Shown: positions 10,428 through 20,007, counted from the first letter of the stretch. The stretch: DNA of 64,000 nt from Xanthomonas fragariae (GCF_017603965.1 NZ_CP071955.1:2232001-2296000); one strand, 5' to 3'. Numbers and translations: made by a program. Notes: generated by a model not told the origin, from the sequence alone.

Positions 10428-10744
10428 TCAGTCGCCTGCGATCACCTGACTGTTGCTGAGGCCTGATCTATAGACCAGTGCTTTTGCTTACGCCAAGTGT
10501 GCTGGTGGGTCAGGCTTTCACGTTGATAATATTGTTGAGCAAATGCGCGTGCGATTGTCTCCGCTCCGCGACAGCTTGGATGTGCATGATCCGTCCGTGC
10601 ACGACCTGCGCAAGACTGCACTTGCTCTCCGCGAACAGCGCCTTGCTTGTTGCTTGAGCCCGCTAGAAAACGGAAGTTTTTTAGAGCCGCTGCTGAAAGA
10701 GTCCGCTCATTGACGTGCACCAATGCTGCAACTACCCAAGATCG
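10428..10744. other. Non-coding gap between bamE and rnfH
   Basis: About 317 bases between convergent genes. A minus-strand frame of 93 codons exists here but has no recognisable domain, no ribosome-binding site and unusual composition, so it is not called. No RNA gene or mobile-element end is recognised. Confidence 0.35.
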
Positions 10745-11026
10745 CTAAACGTCGCGGCGGGCTTTCTTACCGGGCCCGGGCCCAGCACGTCGGCGACGGG
10801 CCTCTTTTGGATCCAGCAATAGCGGCCTGAGCAACTCGACCCGGTCTCCTTCGCGTAACACCTGCTCTGGTCCAGCGACCAAGCCGTAGATGGCGTGCGC
10901 TGCAGGCGCCTGCTCAATCGCCAAGCCAGACGCTGCAACGGCCTCGGCAACCGTGGCGCCTTTGGGCAGATCGAGCAGCATCGAATGACAACGATCCGGC
11001 CAGGCCAGCACAACTTCAACGCGCAT
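10745..11026 (-). CDS. rnfH: RnfH family protein (UPF0125)
   Basis: 93-residue small protein with the RnfH ubiquitin-like beta-grasp pattern (MRVEVVLAWPDR, then EQVLREGDRVELLRPLLLDP). It has a basic tail, RRRRAGPGPGKKARR. Its biochemical role is unclear. RnfH and RatA are commonly encoded together next to smpB, as here: the ratA stop is 14 bases upstream. Confidence 0.85.
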   Translation of the reverse strand: MRVEVVLAWPDRCHSMLLDLPKGATVAEAVAASGLAIEQAPAAHAIYGLVAGPEQVLREGDRVELLRPLLLDPKEARRRRAGPGPGKKARRDV

Positions 11027-11040
11027 GACTCAGGCGCGCC

Positions 11041-11472
11041 CTAGACGTCGCCGCGATCGGCGACCCGCACAAAATCGTTGACCATGCGATCCGCCAAACC
11101 TTGGAAACCCAGTGCGAGCGCCGGTCCCAACAGCCGCGAGCTGGTCTCCACCTCCATCGTCAGACTGACCTTGCAGGCATTCTCGCCCAACGACTGAAAT
11201 TCCCACAGCCCTTCGAGGCGCTTGAACGGGCCGTCGCGCAGATGCATGACGATGCGCCCGGGGCGCTCCAAGATGTTCTCGGTGGTGAACCAAGTGCGGA
11301 ACGACCCCAGCCCAAGATCCAGGCGCGCCACGATATGCGCCTGGTCCTGTTCGAGCACATGGGCAGCGTCGCACCAGCCGAAGCGGCGCGGATAGGCGGC
11401 GACATCATTGACCAGATCGAACATGCGGGAGGTACTGTGTTCGACCAGGGCGCTGCGACGGATGGTAGGCAT
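11041..11472 (-). CDS. ratA: RatA/COQ10-like START-domain protein
   Basis: 143 residues matching the RatA/Coq10 lipid-binding START fold: IRRSALVEHSTSRMFDLVND at the N-terminus, then YPRRFGWCDAAHVLEQD and a C-terminal helix GPALALGFQGLADRMVNDFV. E. coli RatA was described as blocking 70S ribosome association. The mitochondrial relative Coq10 binds ubiquinone, and which role applies here is not settled. It is divergent from smpB with a 60-base gap. Confidence 0.87.
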   Translation of the reverse strand: MPTIRRSALVEHSTSRMFDLVNDVAAYPRRFGWCDAAHVLEQDQAHIVARLDLGLGSFRTWFTTENILERPGRIVMHLRDGPFKRLEGLWEFQSLGENACKVSLTMEVETSSRLLGPALALGFQGLADRMVNDFVRVADRGDV

Positions 11473-11532
11473 TCTCTAACTTGTGAAAGACAGAAGATCG
11501 TTTGACGACACCGAATCGGCGACAATAGCGCT

Positions 11533-12036
11533 ATGAGCAAGAAACCATCCAAGGATAAAGCAAACGGCGCGACCGCCACCAAAACGATCGCGCTGAACAA
11601 GCGTGCGCGTCACGAATACCACCTAGAAGAGCGCTATGAAGCCGGCCTGGCCCTGCAGGGCTGGGAAGTCAAGGCGATCCGCGCTGGCCGCGCTAATATC
11701 GTCGACGGCTACGCGTACGTGCGGTCTGGCGAGATTTTCCTGATCGGTGCGCAGATCACCCCGCTGATCCAGGCCTCCTCGCACACGATTCCCGAAGAGC
11801 GACGCACCCGCAAACTGCTGCTGCACCGTAGGGAAATCGACAAGGTGCTGAGCAGCGTCGCACGCGACGGCTACACCCTAGTGCCCACCGCGCTGTACTG
11901 GAGCAACAATAAGGTCAAGCTGGAAATCGCCCTGGCCAAGGGCAAGCAGAATCACGACAAGCGCGACGCCGCCAAAGACCGCGACTGGCAGCGCGACAAG
12001 CAGCGCGTGATGCGCCGGCATAATCGCGATGCATGA
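11533..12036 (+). CDS. smpB: SsrA-binding protein SmpB
   Basis: 167-residue SmpB, required for tmRNA to enter stalled ribosomes. Motifs: [20 protein letters not shown] near the start, [20 protein letters not shown], and a basic tail [15 protein letters not shown] that reaches the decoding centre. Its RNA partner ssrA lies 2.7 kb downstream, with the subtilase gene in between. Confidence 0.96.
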   Translation: MSKKPSKDKANGATATKTIALNKRARHEYHLEERYEAGLALQGWEVKAIRAGRANIVDGYAYVRSGEIFLIGAQITPLIQASSHTIPEERRTRKLLLHRREIDKVLSSVARDGYTLVPTALYWSNNKVKLEIALAKGKQNHDKRDAAKDRDWQRDKQRVMRRHNRDA

Positions 12037-12165
12037 ATCGGGAATGGGGAATCGCAAGAAGCGGGCTCGTTGCCTCGTGCTTAGCTTATGTTGGTGCCGG
12101 AGCACGAACTGGCTCCGCGCATGGCACCGTGCTTTTACGATTCCCGATCCCCTACTGCCGATTCC
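12033..12165. repeat. Intergenic inverted-repeat element after smpB
   Basis: GGGAATGGGGAATCG just after smpB is mirrored by CGATTCCCGATCCCCTA about 90 bases later. The two arms could form a long imperfect stem between the convergent smpB and subtilase genes. It may act as a bidirectional terminator or be a dispersed repeat. No reading frame is supported. Confidence 0.45.
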
Positions 12166-14613
12166 TCACGTCTTTTCAAGCATCCGCATCAAATTCGGCA
12201 GCCCCCTGCCCTGCACATAGCGATCGCGCTCCAGGTCGATACTGGTTTCCAGAAGCAGTTGCTTGACCCGATCCGGGAAACCAATGAACTCGCGGCGTGC
12301 CGACAAAAAGCCGGCCAGTACGCCGGAGACGTGCGGCGCGGCCATGCTGGTGCCACTCATCTCCACCATCAGGCTGGCCGGATCTTTTGGGTCGAAGCCG
12401 TAATAGGCCGACAGGATCTTCTCGCCTGGCGCGACCACATCAGGCTTGCCACGGCCATCGGCTGTCGGCCCGCGCGACGAAAAATACGACACGCCGTAGT
12501 TGTGCGGACTGCTCTTGTGCACAGAGCCGACCACGATGGCATCTTCCAGATTGCCCGGGTCGCTGATCGAGAGGTCCATATTCACCGGATACGCATCGCC
12601 ATCGTTGCGCATCAACCAGGCAAGGCCTTCGTTGCCTGCGGCGACGACCACCAACACGCCCTGCCGCCACAGCCGCCGCAATTCGTTGCATAACGGCGTA
12701 AAGCCGCAGCCATAACTCTCCGGGTCGAAGTAGCCGCCCAGGCTAAGATTCACGCCATGGATGATCAACTCGCTGGCGCGCTCGTTGATCGCGGCCACTT
12801 GCTGCACCGCCTTGATCATCCACGAATCGCGGCCGTTTCCTGCATCGTTGAGCACTTTAAAGCCGTACAACTGGGTATCTGGCGCCATGCCGGCAAACTC
12901 CAGCGGGCTGCCGGGATTGCCCTGTGCATCAGGAATCACGGCACGACATTGGCCGGCAATGATTCCGGCGATATGCGTGCCATGCCCATGTCGATCGAGC
13001 TTGGCAAACGCATCGCCATCCGCACGCGTAAGCCGCTTGGCCGCGCCACGCCGCGTGCAATCCCATTGCGCCACCACGTTGTCGCGCTCGCCCTTGACGA
13101 AAAAGTGCGGATGGTCGGCCGCGATGCCGGTATCCAGCACCGCCCAACCGATCTGCTGCCCGCGCGCGTGATACGCGGTGCGTGCGGCATCGGCATGCAA
13201 CACGTTGCCGGAGGCGTGGATCAGCGCGCGTTTGCCAGCATCGCGCCACACGCGCCGGAACCCCAATGCGCGATAGCGATCCTGCAGCGATTCAATCTCG
13301 AAGCGCGTCAGCCGCACCGACACGAAGCGCTGCAAGCTGTCTTCCAGTTCGATCGCTTCATCCAACGCATCGCCACTCAGGCCGGTGCTACGTGCTGCGG
13401 TATCGCGTAACTCCGACAACAGCAGCACGCGAACGCCGGCCGGGTCGTTGCCCGGCAACTGCCGATCCAGCTCGATCAACACCTCATGCCGATACTCTGG
13501 ACCGTGCGCTTCGAGCTGCTCGCTGAGATCCTTGATCAACACCACATTGGAGACTGGCTGATCGAAGCCGACACCAACCGCCTCGCGCACTGCGGCACGC
13601 ACCTGCGGAATCGTTAGATAACCCGAACCCGAATGCGCGTTGTACGGCCAATCCGGATTCAGACGTGCGCCGGGCAGATTCTCGAAGCGCCCCCTGGCAT
13701 TGGCAATGTCGTCTGTGAGATCCGAATCCAGCGCGATTGGGTCGCGCGTTTCGGCCACATTGAACCAGCGCTGCACACAGTCGGGAAACGGCAGTTTGCG
13801 CGTACCGGTCCAGCGCTTGAACATGCTGCGCATCTGCGGCAAGCCCAGTGGCGAGCCCAGGGTAACGAACAAGGCGACCTCGCAGTCCGCGGCCTGTAGT
13901 TGGCGCAGCACGTCGTAGGCGATCATCGAACCCTGGCTGTGTGCGACCACCACGAATGGCCCGCCGCCCGAGCGCAACCGTTGTGCCAGGCTTTCGCGCA
14001 TCAGCGCCGCGCGCTCCGGCACGAAGAACAGGTCGTGCACGTCTTGCAGCAACGCAGCGGAAATCAGCCGCAGCAGCACCCGGTTGATCGCATCGATGGA
14101 TCCTTTGGCCTGCACGCTGCGGAGGGCAAGCGCGCCATCCAATTCATCCAGCAGCCGATGCAGATCCGCACGTTCCTGTTCGTTCTGCGCCAACGCATCG
14201 GCCAGCAGATGCAGATCCTGCTCGCCCGGCACTAACCCAAGCGTACTCAAGGTTCGTTGCACGCTTTGGTTGAGCGCAGGCCCGACGTCGCGCGCATCGC
14301 AGTTGCCGGGCTCGGCGACCGGATAACGCTCGCGATTGACCCAATACGCCAGCCGCGTACGCTCGCCCATCGGCCGCCCGAACAGCGCTTGGTCCCATTG
14401 GCAGCGCAGAACCTCAGCTGGCGGCTTGTTGCCGATGCCGTGGATGTAGATCACAGTGCGCGCCCGGCCCTGCACGCGGGTCAACGCGGGCGCCTGCGCA
14501 CCCGGCTGCGGCAGATGCTTCGCACGCTGACGCACCGGTTTTTCAGCGCTTGCTGCTGACTTGCGCGGCGCAGCGCGCGCAGGCCGTGGACGGGGGGGCT
14601 TGCCTATCGCCAT
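12166..14613 (-). CDS. Alpha/beta-hydrolase and subtilisin-like protease fusion
   Basis: 815-residue two-domain protein. The N-terminal part has an alpha/beta-hydrolase core: TVIYIHGIGNKPP (about 54-66) and the nucleophile elbow VVVAHSQGSMIAYD (Ser near 228). The C-terminal part is a peptidase S8 domain with all three catalytic motifs: Asp in WAVLDTGIAADHP (about 493), His in DRHGHGTHIAGI (about 546) and Ser in SGTSMAAPHVSG (about 753), plus VVVAAGNEG for the oxyanion Asn. No signal peptide is visible; the start is a basic, Pro/Ala-rich stretch, so a cytoplasmic location is possible. The fusion of a lipase-like hydrolase to a subtilase is unusual and the substrate is unknown. Confidence 0.85.
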   Translation of the reverse strand: MAIGKPPRPRPARAAPRKSAASAEKPVRQRAKHLPQPGAQAPALTRVQGRARTVIYIHGIGNKPPAEVLRCQWDQALFGRPMGERTRLAYWVNRERYPVAEPGNCDARDVGPALNQSVQRTLSTLGLVPGEQDLHLLADALAQNEQERADLHRLLDELDGALALRSVQAKGSIDAINRVLLRLISAALLQDVHDLFFVPERAALMRESLAQRLRSGGGPFVVVAHSQGSMIAYDVLRQLQAADCEVALFVTLGSPLGLPQMRSMFKRWTGTRKLPFPDCVQRWFNVAETRDPIALDSDLTDDIANARGRFENLPGARLNPDWPYNAHSGSGYLTIPQVRAAVREAVGVGFDQPVSNVVLIKDLSEQLEAHGPEYRHEVLIELDRQLPGNDPAGVRVLLLSELRDTAARSTGLSGDALDEAIELEDSLQRFVSVRLTRFEIESLQDRYRALGFRRVWRDAGKRALIHASGNVLHADAARTAYHARGQQIGWAVLDTGIAADHPHFFVKGERDNVVAQWDCTRRGAAKRLTRADGDAFAKLDRHGHGTHIAGIIAGQCRAVIPDAQGNPGSPLEFAGMAPDTQLYGFKVLNDAGNGRDSWMIKAVQQVAAINERASELIIHGVNLSLGGYFDPESYGCGFTPLCNELRRLWRQGVLVVVAAGNEGLAWLMRNDGDAYPVNMDLSISDPGNLEDAIVVGSVHKSSPHNYGVSYFSSRGPTADGRGKPDVVAPGEKILSAYYGFDPKDPASLMVEMSGTSMAAPHVSGVLAGFLSARREFIGFPDRVKQLLLETSIDLERDRYVQGRGLPNLMRMLEKT

Positions 14614-14748
14614 CGCTTCGCTCCTTCATTTATAGATTGTGCCGCCCGGCACGGCACTGAAGCCACTGTAAGCGCTGCGTATCTCGCCACTTGTGACAGG
14701 GCGCGCCGTTCCCTACACTGGCAATGTCAGCGTTTTGATGCTTTCCCC

Positions 14749-15145
14749 GGGGGTGCACTGGTCTCGACGGGGGTCGCGAAGTCGCTTGGCGCATGCCGAG
14801 GGGGCAGCTTTCCTCGTTAATCCAGCAGCAAACTTTTAGTTGCCAACGATGACAACTACGGTTCGGACTTCGCTATCGCTGCTTAATCAGCTTTAGTTGT
14901 AGTTCTACAGCCGCCTAAGGCGAACCCCCGAACCTACTTGTGCCCGTGCTCGTAGGTGTAGGGTCATTATCACGGAACCATCGGTAGTGGCTGCCTGTCA
15001 GCTACCGGTTAGATAAAGCAGGCTGGTCTCCGGGTGCGCTTTGCCAGCCGTGCTGCTTGGAGATGAGATCTAACGGAGGGCTAAGCATGTAGTGCTGGGG
15101 ATGGAGTGCTTCCGGACGGCGGTTCGATTCCGCCCACCTCCACCA
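14749..15145 (+). ncRNA. ssrA: Transfer-messenger RNA
   Basis: The 5' end GGGGGTG pairs with CACCTCC before the 3' A-CCA (15142-15145). The tag frame runs 14842-14886, GCC to TAA, and encodes ANDDNYGSDFAIAA, a typical degradation tag with a hydrophobic AA end and consistent with Xanthomonas. The T-arm GGTTCGATTC is visible near the 3' end. It rescues ribosomes stalled on broken mRNAs together with SmpB. The 3' end borders a truncated integrase, a common integration target. Confidence 0.95.
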
Positions 15146-15252
15146 TCTGATCGCGGAAAAGAGCAGTAAGTGCTTGATTCTGCGAAGGTTAGGCCCGGGG
15201 TTTGATGTTCAGTTTGAGCCTGCGTTAGGTATCAAACGAGGTATCAAACCCC

Positions 15253-15459
15253 GTGCCGAAGCCTTATTTTCTGCGCCGCCCTGCTGGGCTGTATGTGCGC
15301 TTCTTCGTCCCGACCGACCTGCAAGCCCTCATCGGCTCGCGCTACCTTGTCCGTCCGGTGCACTTGTCCCTTGGTGATGCTGCCCGTCTGGCCGTGGCAC
15401 GAACTGCTGTGGCACTCTCGGAAGCATTCGATCGAATGCGGCGGGGGCAAGCAGCATGA
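15253..15459 (+). pseudogene. Truncated tyrosine-recombinase integrase (N-terminal fragment)
   Basis: 68 codons starting with GTG (MPKPYFLRRPAGLYVRFFVP), the recognisable N-terminus of Xanthomonas phage/island integrases. The core-binding and catalytic domains are missing. The frame ends 26 bases before the stop codon of the most degraded virB4 copy. It sits 107 bases after the tmRNA 3' end, which suggests that an element once integrated into ssrA and later lost most of its integrase. Confidence 0.75.
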
Positions 15460-15485
15460 AGGACGATTGTCGATCGATGCGGGCA

Positions 15486-17360
15486 TTACGCATCTTCCAC
15501 CTCCTTGTCCTTGGCCGAGGCGCGCTTGCCCGAGCCCTTGCGGTTGGCATAGAACGCCTCCAGCCACTGCTCCGGGGTCAGCTGCTCCACGCTCACCCCC
15601 AGCTGACCAGCCTGGCGCGCCAGCACCTGATGCAGAATCTCGATGTTGTCGGTCGACGACGAAATCACCGACAGCGCATCGTCCATGCCGCGCAGGTTGA
15701 GCTGGCACACCGCCGAGGCGTGGCCCTGCTTGACCAGAAAGCAGCGCGAGCGCTCGTCCAGCGACGCCACCACCCGATACTCGGCATCGGTCAGCTTGAG
15801 CCCTTCCATATAGTCGCTGCGGCTGGCGCTGGGATTGGGCAGCAGGATCATCGTGGCCGTCTGCTCGATCAGCGCCGCGGCGATGTCGCTGGCAAGCGCA
15901 TCCTCCGGGCTTTGCGTGGCGAAGATGCCCAGACCGTTTTGCTTACGGATGGTCTTCTGCTTGTTCTTGGCAAAGTCCTTCAAGCCGCCCTTGCCGTCCA
16001 GGATCTTCCAGAATTCGTCCATCACATAGATCAGCGGACGCCCGTCGATCAGCGCTTCCAGCCGGTGCAGCAGATAATTGATCACCGGCACCCGCACTTC
16101 GGCGTTGTCGATCACATCGGTGTAGTCGAAACCGATGATCGAGGCGTTGTGCAGATCGATCGTGTCCACCGGGTTGTCGAACACCCAGCCCAGCGAGTTG
16201 CCGGCGGTCCAGCGACGCAGCCGCGCATACAGCCCGTCGTCGCCCATGTTGGGCAGGCTCTTGCGGAAGTTGCTCATGCTGCGCAAGTGCATCGGCGTGT
16301 CCAGCATGCCCTCCACTGCGCGGTAGATGTCTTCTTCTTCGCGAGCGCTGTACTCGGCCTTGCCGCCCAGCACCTTGATCAGCTCAGCCAGGAACTGCGC
16401 ATTGGCATCGTTGCGCTCGCACTGGAACGGGTTGAAGCCGGTCGGCGCGCCATTTTCCAGCGCCAGATAATTGCCGCCGCAGGCGCGTACGAAGATCTCC
16501 GCGCCACGGTCCTTGTCGAAAAAGAAGATCGTCGGAACCGGGTCGAACTTCTGCACCTGGCTCAACAGAAAGTTGATCAGCGCGGTCTTGCCGGTACCGG
16601 ACTTGCCGATCACCATCGTGTTGCCGATCGCCTTCTCGCCCAACGAATTCTCCGCCGGGTGCGTGGCGTGGAAGTTGAAGTAATACGGTTGACCATTGGT
16701 GGTCTGCAGCGTGGTGACGCACTCCCCCCACGGATTGTTGTGCTGCTTGCCCTGCGCGAAATTGTGCAGCGGCGACAGCCCCAAAAAGTTGAGCGAACTG
16801 AGGTTGGCGATGCGCGTCCGGAAGCGCCAGTTGCCCGGCAGCTGCGCATAGAACGAGGAGGCGATCGCCAGGTCTTCCTTGGAGGACACGAAACCGGCGT
16901 TGGACAGCTCCGCACGCGTGGTCGCGATCTGCCGGGCCAGTTTGTCCTGGCTGTCGGCATACACCGCCAGCGTGAAGTGATACTCGCCCAGCACGAAGTT
17001 GCCCGACGCCACATCGTCCATTGCCAGGTCCAGGTCGCGGATCTGGCTGGAGGACTTGTCGCCCGAGGAAATCATCATGCCTTTGGTGCGCTCCAGCACC
17101 TTCAGCGCGTCGTGGCGACCGACCGGGCTGAAGGAATGGGTGACCACATACTCGAAGTCCAGGTATTTCAGACCATTGAGAATGCCTGGATCACCTCAAA
17201 CGCCACGTTGGCGAAATCCGGCGCTCGCAGGGTCTGCAACAGTCGGTTGAACGTGTTATGCCGCTGCTCAAGTTCGAGCTCATCGCGTCCGACGAAGGGC
17301 AGGCCCGCCAGATGCCAGATCAGCAGATAGTCGCCATCAGTCGTTTTGAGGACGGACGGC
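15486..17360 (-). pseudogene. virB4: virB4 copy E, internally deleted pseudogene
   Basis: The C-terminal 553 codons (from MVTHSFSPVGRHD at 17147) are intact, including Walker A GKSGTGKT and Walker B LIYVMDEFWKIL. The upstream part is broken: a deletion of roughly 0.5 kb joins FANVAF directly to NGLKYLDFEY at about 17187-17195, with a frameshift and stop. The extreme N-terminus (before PSVLKT, 17360) is also missing, as in copies B and D. No virB5 follows; the virB4 stop abuts the integrase remnant. It probably makes no functional ATPase. It carries private base changes (for example at 15781, 15832 and 16311), so it is the most diverged copy. Confidence 0.85.
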
Positions 17361-18165
17361 AGAAGTGGAGCGAATTCGAATCCACTCTATTACTGCCAGG
17401 AACAAAGCGCCAAAAGCACGATGGCCCTGGCAGATGCCAAGGCCATCGGTTGGGCGTTACGACTTGGCGTAACGACGTTCTACAACGTTCGGCCGCGCGT
17501 ACCGGGGTCTGGCGTCTGCGGCTGTGTCTGCGCTTGCTGCCCCTGCCGCTGATTTTCCTCGACCACTTGTCGGCTGCTGTGCTCTAACGACTGAGTCTGC
17601 GCTTGATCGCGATCTACGAACACACGGCGCATCATCAGGTCGGTCATTTCGCCCTGCACTGCAAAAAACCTATCGCCGTTCTTGCCGAGCACCACGTGGT
17701 CGATGCGCTCTAGACCAACCACCTTGGCTTCACACACCAGCTGTCCAGCCGTTTGCTGGAGCTCTTGCCGGTTGGAGAAACCGCAACGTTCGCCCAGTGC
17801 TTCCAACTTGCTGACCGCGTCGTTGTACATCGCAGTGTCTGGATGACGCGGATCGGACAGCAAAAGCATGCCGGCCGGTGCAGGCACAGTTGGAGCGGCG
17901 GTCTGCTCGACGTGTTTGGCCGTGTGCTGCGACAGCGCTTGGCCTAAAGCAGCCTGCGTCTGTCGTCCCACTACACCATCCACATGCAGACCGTGCTCGC
18001 GCTGGAATTGCTCCACGGCGTGCTTGGTGTTGGCACCGAAGTCGCCATCGGCTTGCAACGGCCTACCGTCGCGGCCTGTGGCACCGAGTTGGGCTAGCTG
18101 GCTTTGCAGTTGCTTGATTGACTGGCTGCGCTCGCTGTGGTCCAGCTTGTGGTCGTGCGACGAGA
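15486..18165 (-). repeat. Array repeat block after set D (XVIPCD-spacer-virB4 E)
   Basis: Nearly identical to the matching stretches at 20140-26480, 30058-33625 and 35611-40640. It runs from the peptidoglycan-binding/XVIPCD half of effector D through the 120-base spacer into virB4 and ends at the virB4 stop. It is the last, most degraded block of the array. Confidence 0.85.
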
Positions 18166-18823
18166 GACTGGACCGGTGTCGAGATGCTGCGGACTGAATC
18201 GGCAGTCGCCCCTCAGCAAGCTCCATCAGGTCATGCTTTTCATTTAGAGCACGATCACGTAGATGCTGCCATGAGCCAGGAGACTTCTTAAAAAGCGCCT
18301 CTGTGTGCGAATACTTGTAATCTTGAACAGCCTCGACTATCTGCTTGTCAGACAGATCAGACAGCCGGTAATTTTCACCAAATTTTTCCAACAATCCTTT
18401 TTGAAATATCCCTGGTGTCAAATTCCGAAACTGGACAGAAGTACTCCAAAGCGCGTCCTGTACCGCAGGCCCTCGATCACTCAAATCCATCCCAACTGCA
18501 GCAAGACGTGTGACCTGCTTTTCGTAATGAGTCTCGCGGATAAATTCATGCTGATCTTGCGCGAATGCGGGATCGTTATGGGCAAGCGACTTCCACTTTT
18601 CATCAAATGCTTCAGTCTTGGGGACTAAGCCAAAAAACTGAGGTCCATAGCGAGACTGATCCAAATATTCCTGCAATGTTCCCTGCGAAGTGGACAATTG
18701 ATAGGTCCCATAGGAAACACCTCCATGGTCATTTTTTCCCGTTGAGATAGTACCGGCACCTCGACCACTGCTTTCGTAGCGAGATGAAGTCATTCCAATA
18801 CACCAACCTGTCACCTCTGCCAT
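17480..18823 (-). CDS. X-Tfe D: lysozyme-like type IV effector with XVIPCD
   Basis: 447 residues in three parts. The N-terminal domain (1 to about 215) begins with SSRYESSGRGAGTIS (Glu17) and VSYGTYQLST, a pattern of lysozyme-fold muramidases with an early catalytic Glu. The middle (about 232-295) is a PG_binding_1 domain (KQLQSQLAQLGATGRDG, then VDGVVGRQTQAALGQAL). The C-terminal XVIPCD contains GLERIDHVVLGKNGDRFFAV and a Gln-rich tail ending PDPGTRGRTL; XVIPCDs are recognised by VirD4 for secretion into rival bacteria. It lies 31 bases after its presumed inhibitor gene. The catalytic family is unnamed here. Confidence 0.82.
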   Translation of the reverse strand: MAEVTGWCIGMTSSRYESSGRGAGTISTGKNDHGGVSYGTYQLSTSQGTLQEYLDQSRYGPQFFGLVPKTEAFDEKWKSLAHNDPAFAQDQHEFIRETHYEKQVTRLAAVGMDLSDRGPAVQDALWSTSVQFRNLTPGIFQKGLLEKFGENYRLSDLSDKQIVEAVQDYKYSHTEALFKKSPGSWQHLRDRALNEKHDLMELAEGRLPIQSAASRHRSSLSSHDHKLDHSERSQSIKQLQSQLAQLGATGRDGRPLQADGDFGANTKHAVEQFQREHGLHVDGVVGRQTQAALGQALSQHTAKHVEQTAAPTVPAPAGMLLLSDPRHPDTAMYNDAVSKLEALGERCGFSNRQELQQTAGQLVCEAKVVGLERIDHVVLGKNGDRFFAVQGEMTDLMMRRVFVDRDQAQTQSLEHSSRQVVEENQRQGQQAQTQPQTPDPGTRGRTL

Positions 18824-18854
18824 TGATCAAATCCTTCCTTTAAATAATATCCAC

Positions 18855-19463
18855 TTAGAAATCTGACTGGCGCTCCAACTCATCGGCGCGTCTGGCTGTG
18901 GCATTAAGCTTGCAACTACTTTCTTCGATGTCCTCGGCTTGCCCGCCACCAAGCTCACCGTTCAAATTACAAAAAGTAGTTCGTTTCTTAATCCAATCAC
19001 GCTCTTTTTTCCGCAGATCTTCTTTTTCTTGAGCACTAAGACGTGTTAAAAGAACACGATACACGTGATTTAAACGAGTATCCTGATACTCATATTCTTC
19101 CTCATTACAGTCAAGGATATTTGGCGTAGCGCCCCCAGATCGCTTTATGCACGACCCATAAGATTCACGCAACTTGGTAGGGCTACCGAAATCTGCTCGC
19201 TCAGAATCATCAGGGCCATTTAAAGCACGATTCAATTCATTGTCGTATTGCTGCGCAAGCTGCTTTTTTCTAGAATCTTCTACAGAATCCGCACTTTCTA
19301 GTGACTCTTTGACGTTCTTAGACGACTGTAAAGCTGATTTTGGCAAAGAACTAAAATAACTACCTTTTTCAACAGATACGTTCGGCGGCGACTGTACCTC
19401 TGCTTGGCAACCAACATTTCCAAGAATAGCCATTATAGTCGGAATAAAAATGCAGAATCGCAT
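18855..19463 (-). CDS. X-Tfi D: LprI-like immunity lipoprotein
   Basis: 202 residues from ATG 19463 (MRFCIFIP), preceded by GGGAGGG. A lipoprotein signal ends at a Cys in GNVGCQAE. The C-terminal half carries an LprI/DUF1311-type pattern: ILDCNEEEYEYQDTRLNHVY, LSAQEKEDLRKKERDWIKKR and a conserved Cys in SSCKLNATARRADELE. LprI of Mycobacterium tuberculosis is a lysozyme inhibitor, which fits a periplasmic self-protection role against effector D directly downstream. The middle region is low-complexity and polar. The gene is AT-rich relative to virB5/virB6. Confidence 0.8.
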   Translation of the reverse strand: MRFCIFIPTIMAILGNVGCQAEVQSPPNVSVEKGSYFSSLPKSALQSSKNVKESLESADSVEDSRKKQLAQQYDNELNRALNGPDDSERADFGSPTKLRESYGSCIKRSGGATPNILDCNEEEYEYQDTRLNHVYRVLLTRLSAQEKEDLRKKERDWIKKRTTFCNLNGELGGGQAEDIEESSCKLNATARRADELERQSDF

Positions 19464-19511
19464 ACTATCAAGTCCCTCCCTAACCACACAACGAAATATT
19501 TCAAAAATAAT

Positions 19512-19997
19512 TCAAAAATTCTCGAATATTGGATTTGAGCATTCGGTAAATAAGACACTACAGCTAGAACCAGAAGCCTCCTCACATTCTCTAACAGCGA
19601 GAACTGGTGCATTTTCTTTGGGACCAGTCACAGTCGCGGAATTACCTGAACTTGCTCTAGCAACAGAAATGCATTGATTGTAAAAAAAATGTTTTGCCAC
19701 ACATTTCCCAGCATCATACTCTTCGCACCTTAAAACCGACTCAGCGGCAGCGTCTTGCTTGGATATTTTACCGGACGCAAGCCCTATATCTCCCGCGCTA
19801 TTTGCTGCGAGCGCACCCCATGTCTTGATCCACTTACCTATAGGTCGCGGGGGAGCCGCATCGCCCCTGGAAGTGCCAGAATCTGGTCCACATTGAGGGC
19901 TGCCAGGAGCCACCCCTACAGGACAAGCGGTTTGCGCCTGAATATTAAAACACCACGAGACTCCAATAAGCATTATAAATAAAGGGAATTTCCCCAT
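19512..19997 (-). CDS. DUF4189 secreted protein, set D
   Basis: About 161 residues from ATG 19997; a GTG at 20015 that overlaps the virB6 stop is an alternative. The signal peptide (MGKFPLFIMLIGVSWCFNIQ) is followed by the conserved block [20 protein letters not shown] and WIKTWGALA, typical of DUF4189. The remainder diverges from the other three copies but keeps paired cysteines and an FYNQC motif. Its function is unknown. It is always placed between virB6 and the immunity gene in this locus. Confidence 0.8.
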   Translation of the reverse strand: MGKFPLFIMLIGVSWCFNIQAQTACPVGVAPGSPQCGPDSGTSRGDAAPPRPIGKWIKTWGALAANSAGDIGLASGKISKQDAAAESVLRCEEYDAGKCVAKHFFYNQCISVARASSGNSATVTGPKENAPVLAVRECEEASGSSCSVLFTECSNPIFENF

Positions 19998-20007
19998 TAA
20001 TTTAAAT

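Noticed and set aside
10442..10723. A 93-codon minus-strand frame between bamE and rnfH
   Set aside because: No domain, no ribosome-binding site, atypical composition.
15456..17330. A 624-codon plus-strand frame opposite virB4 copy E, with similar ones at 21963-23852, 31884-32945, 37435-39324 and 44881-46770
   Set aside because: These are antisense shadows of virB4 that arise from high GC in third codon positions. They recur wherever virB4 recurs and have no domain.
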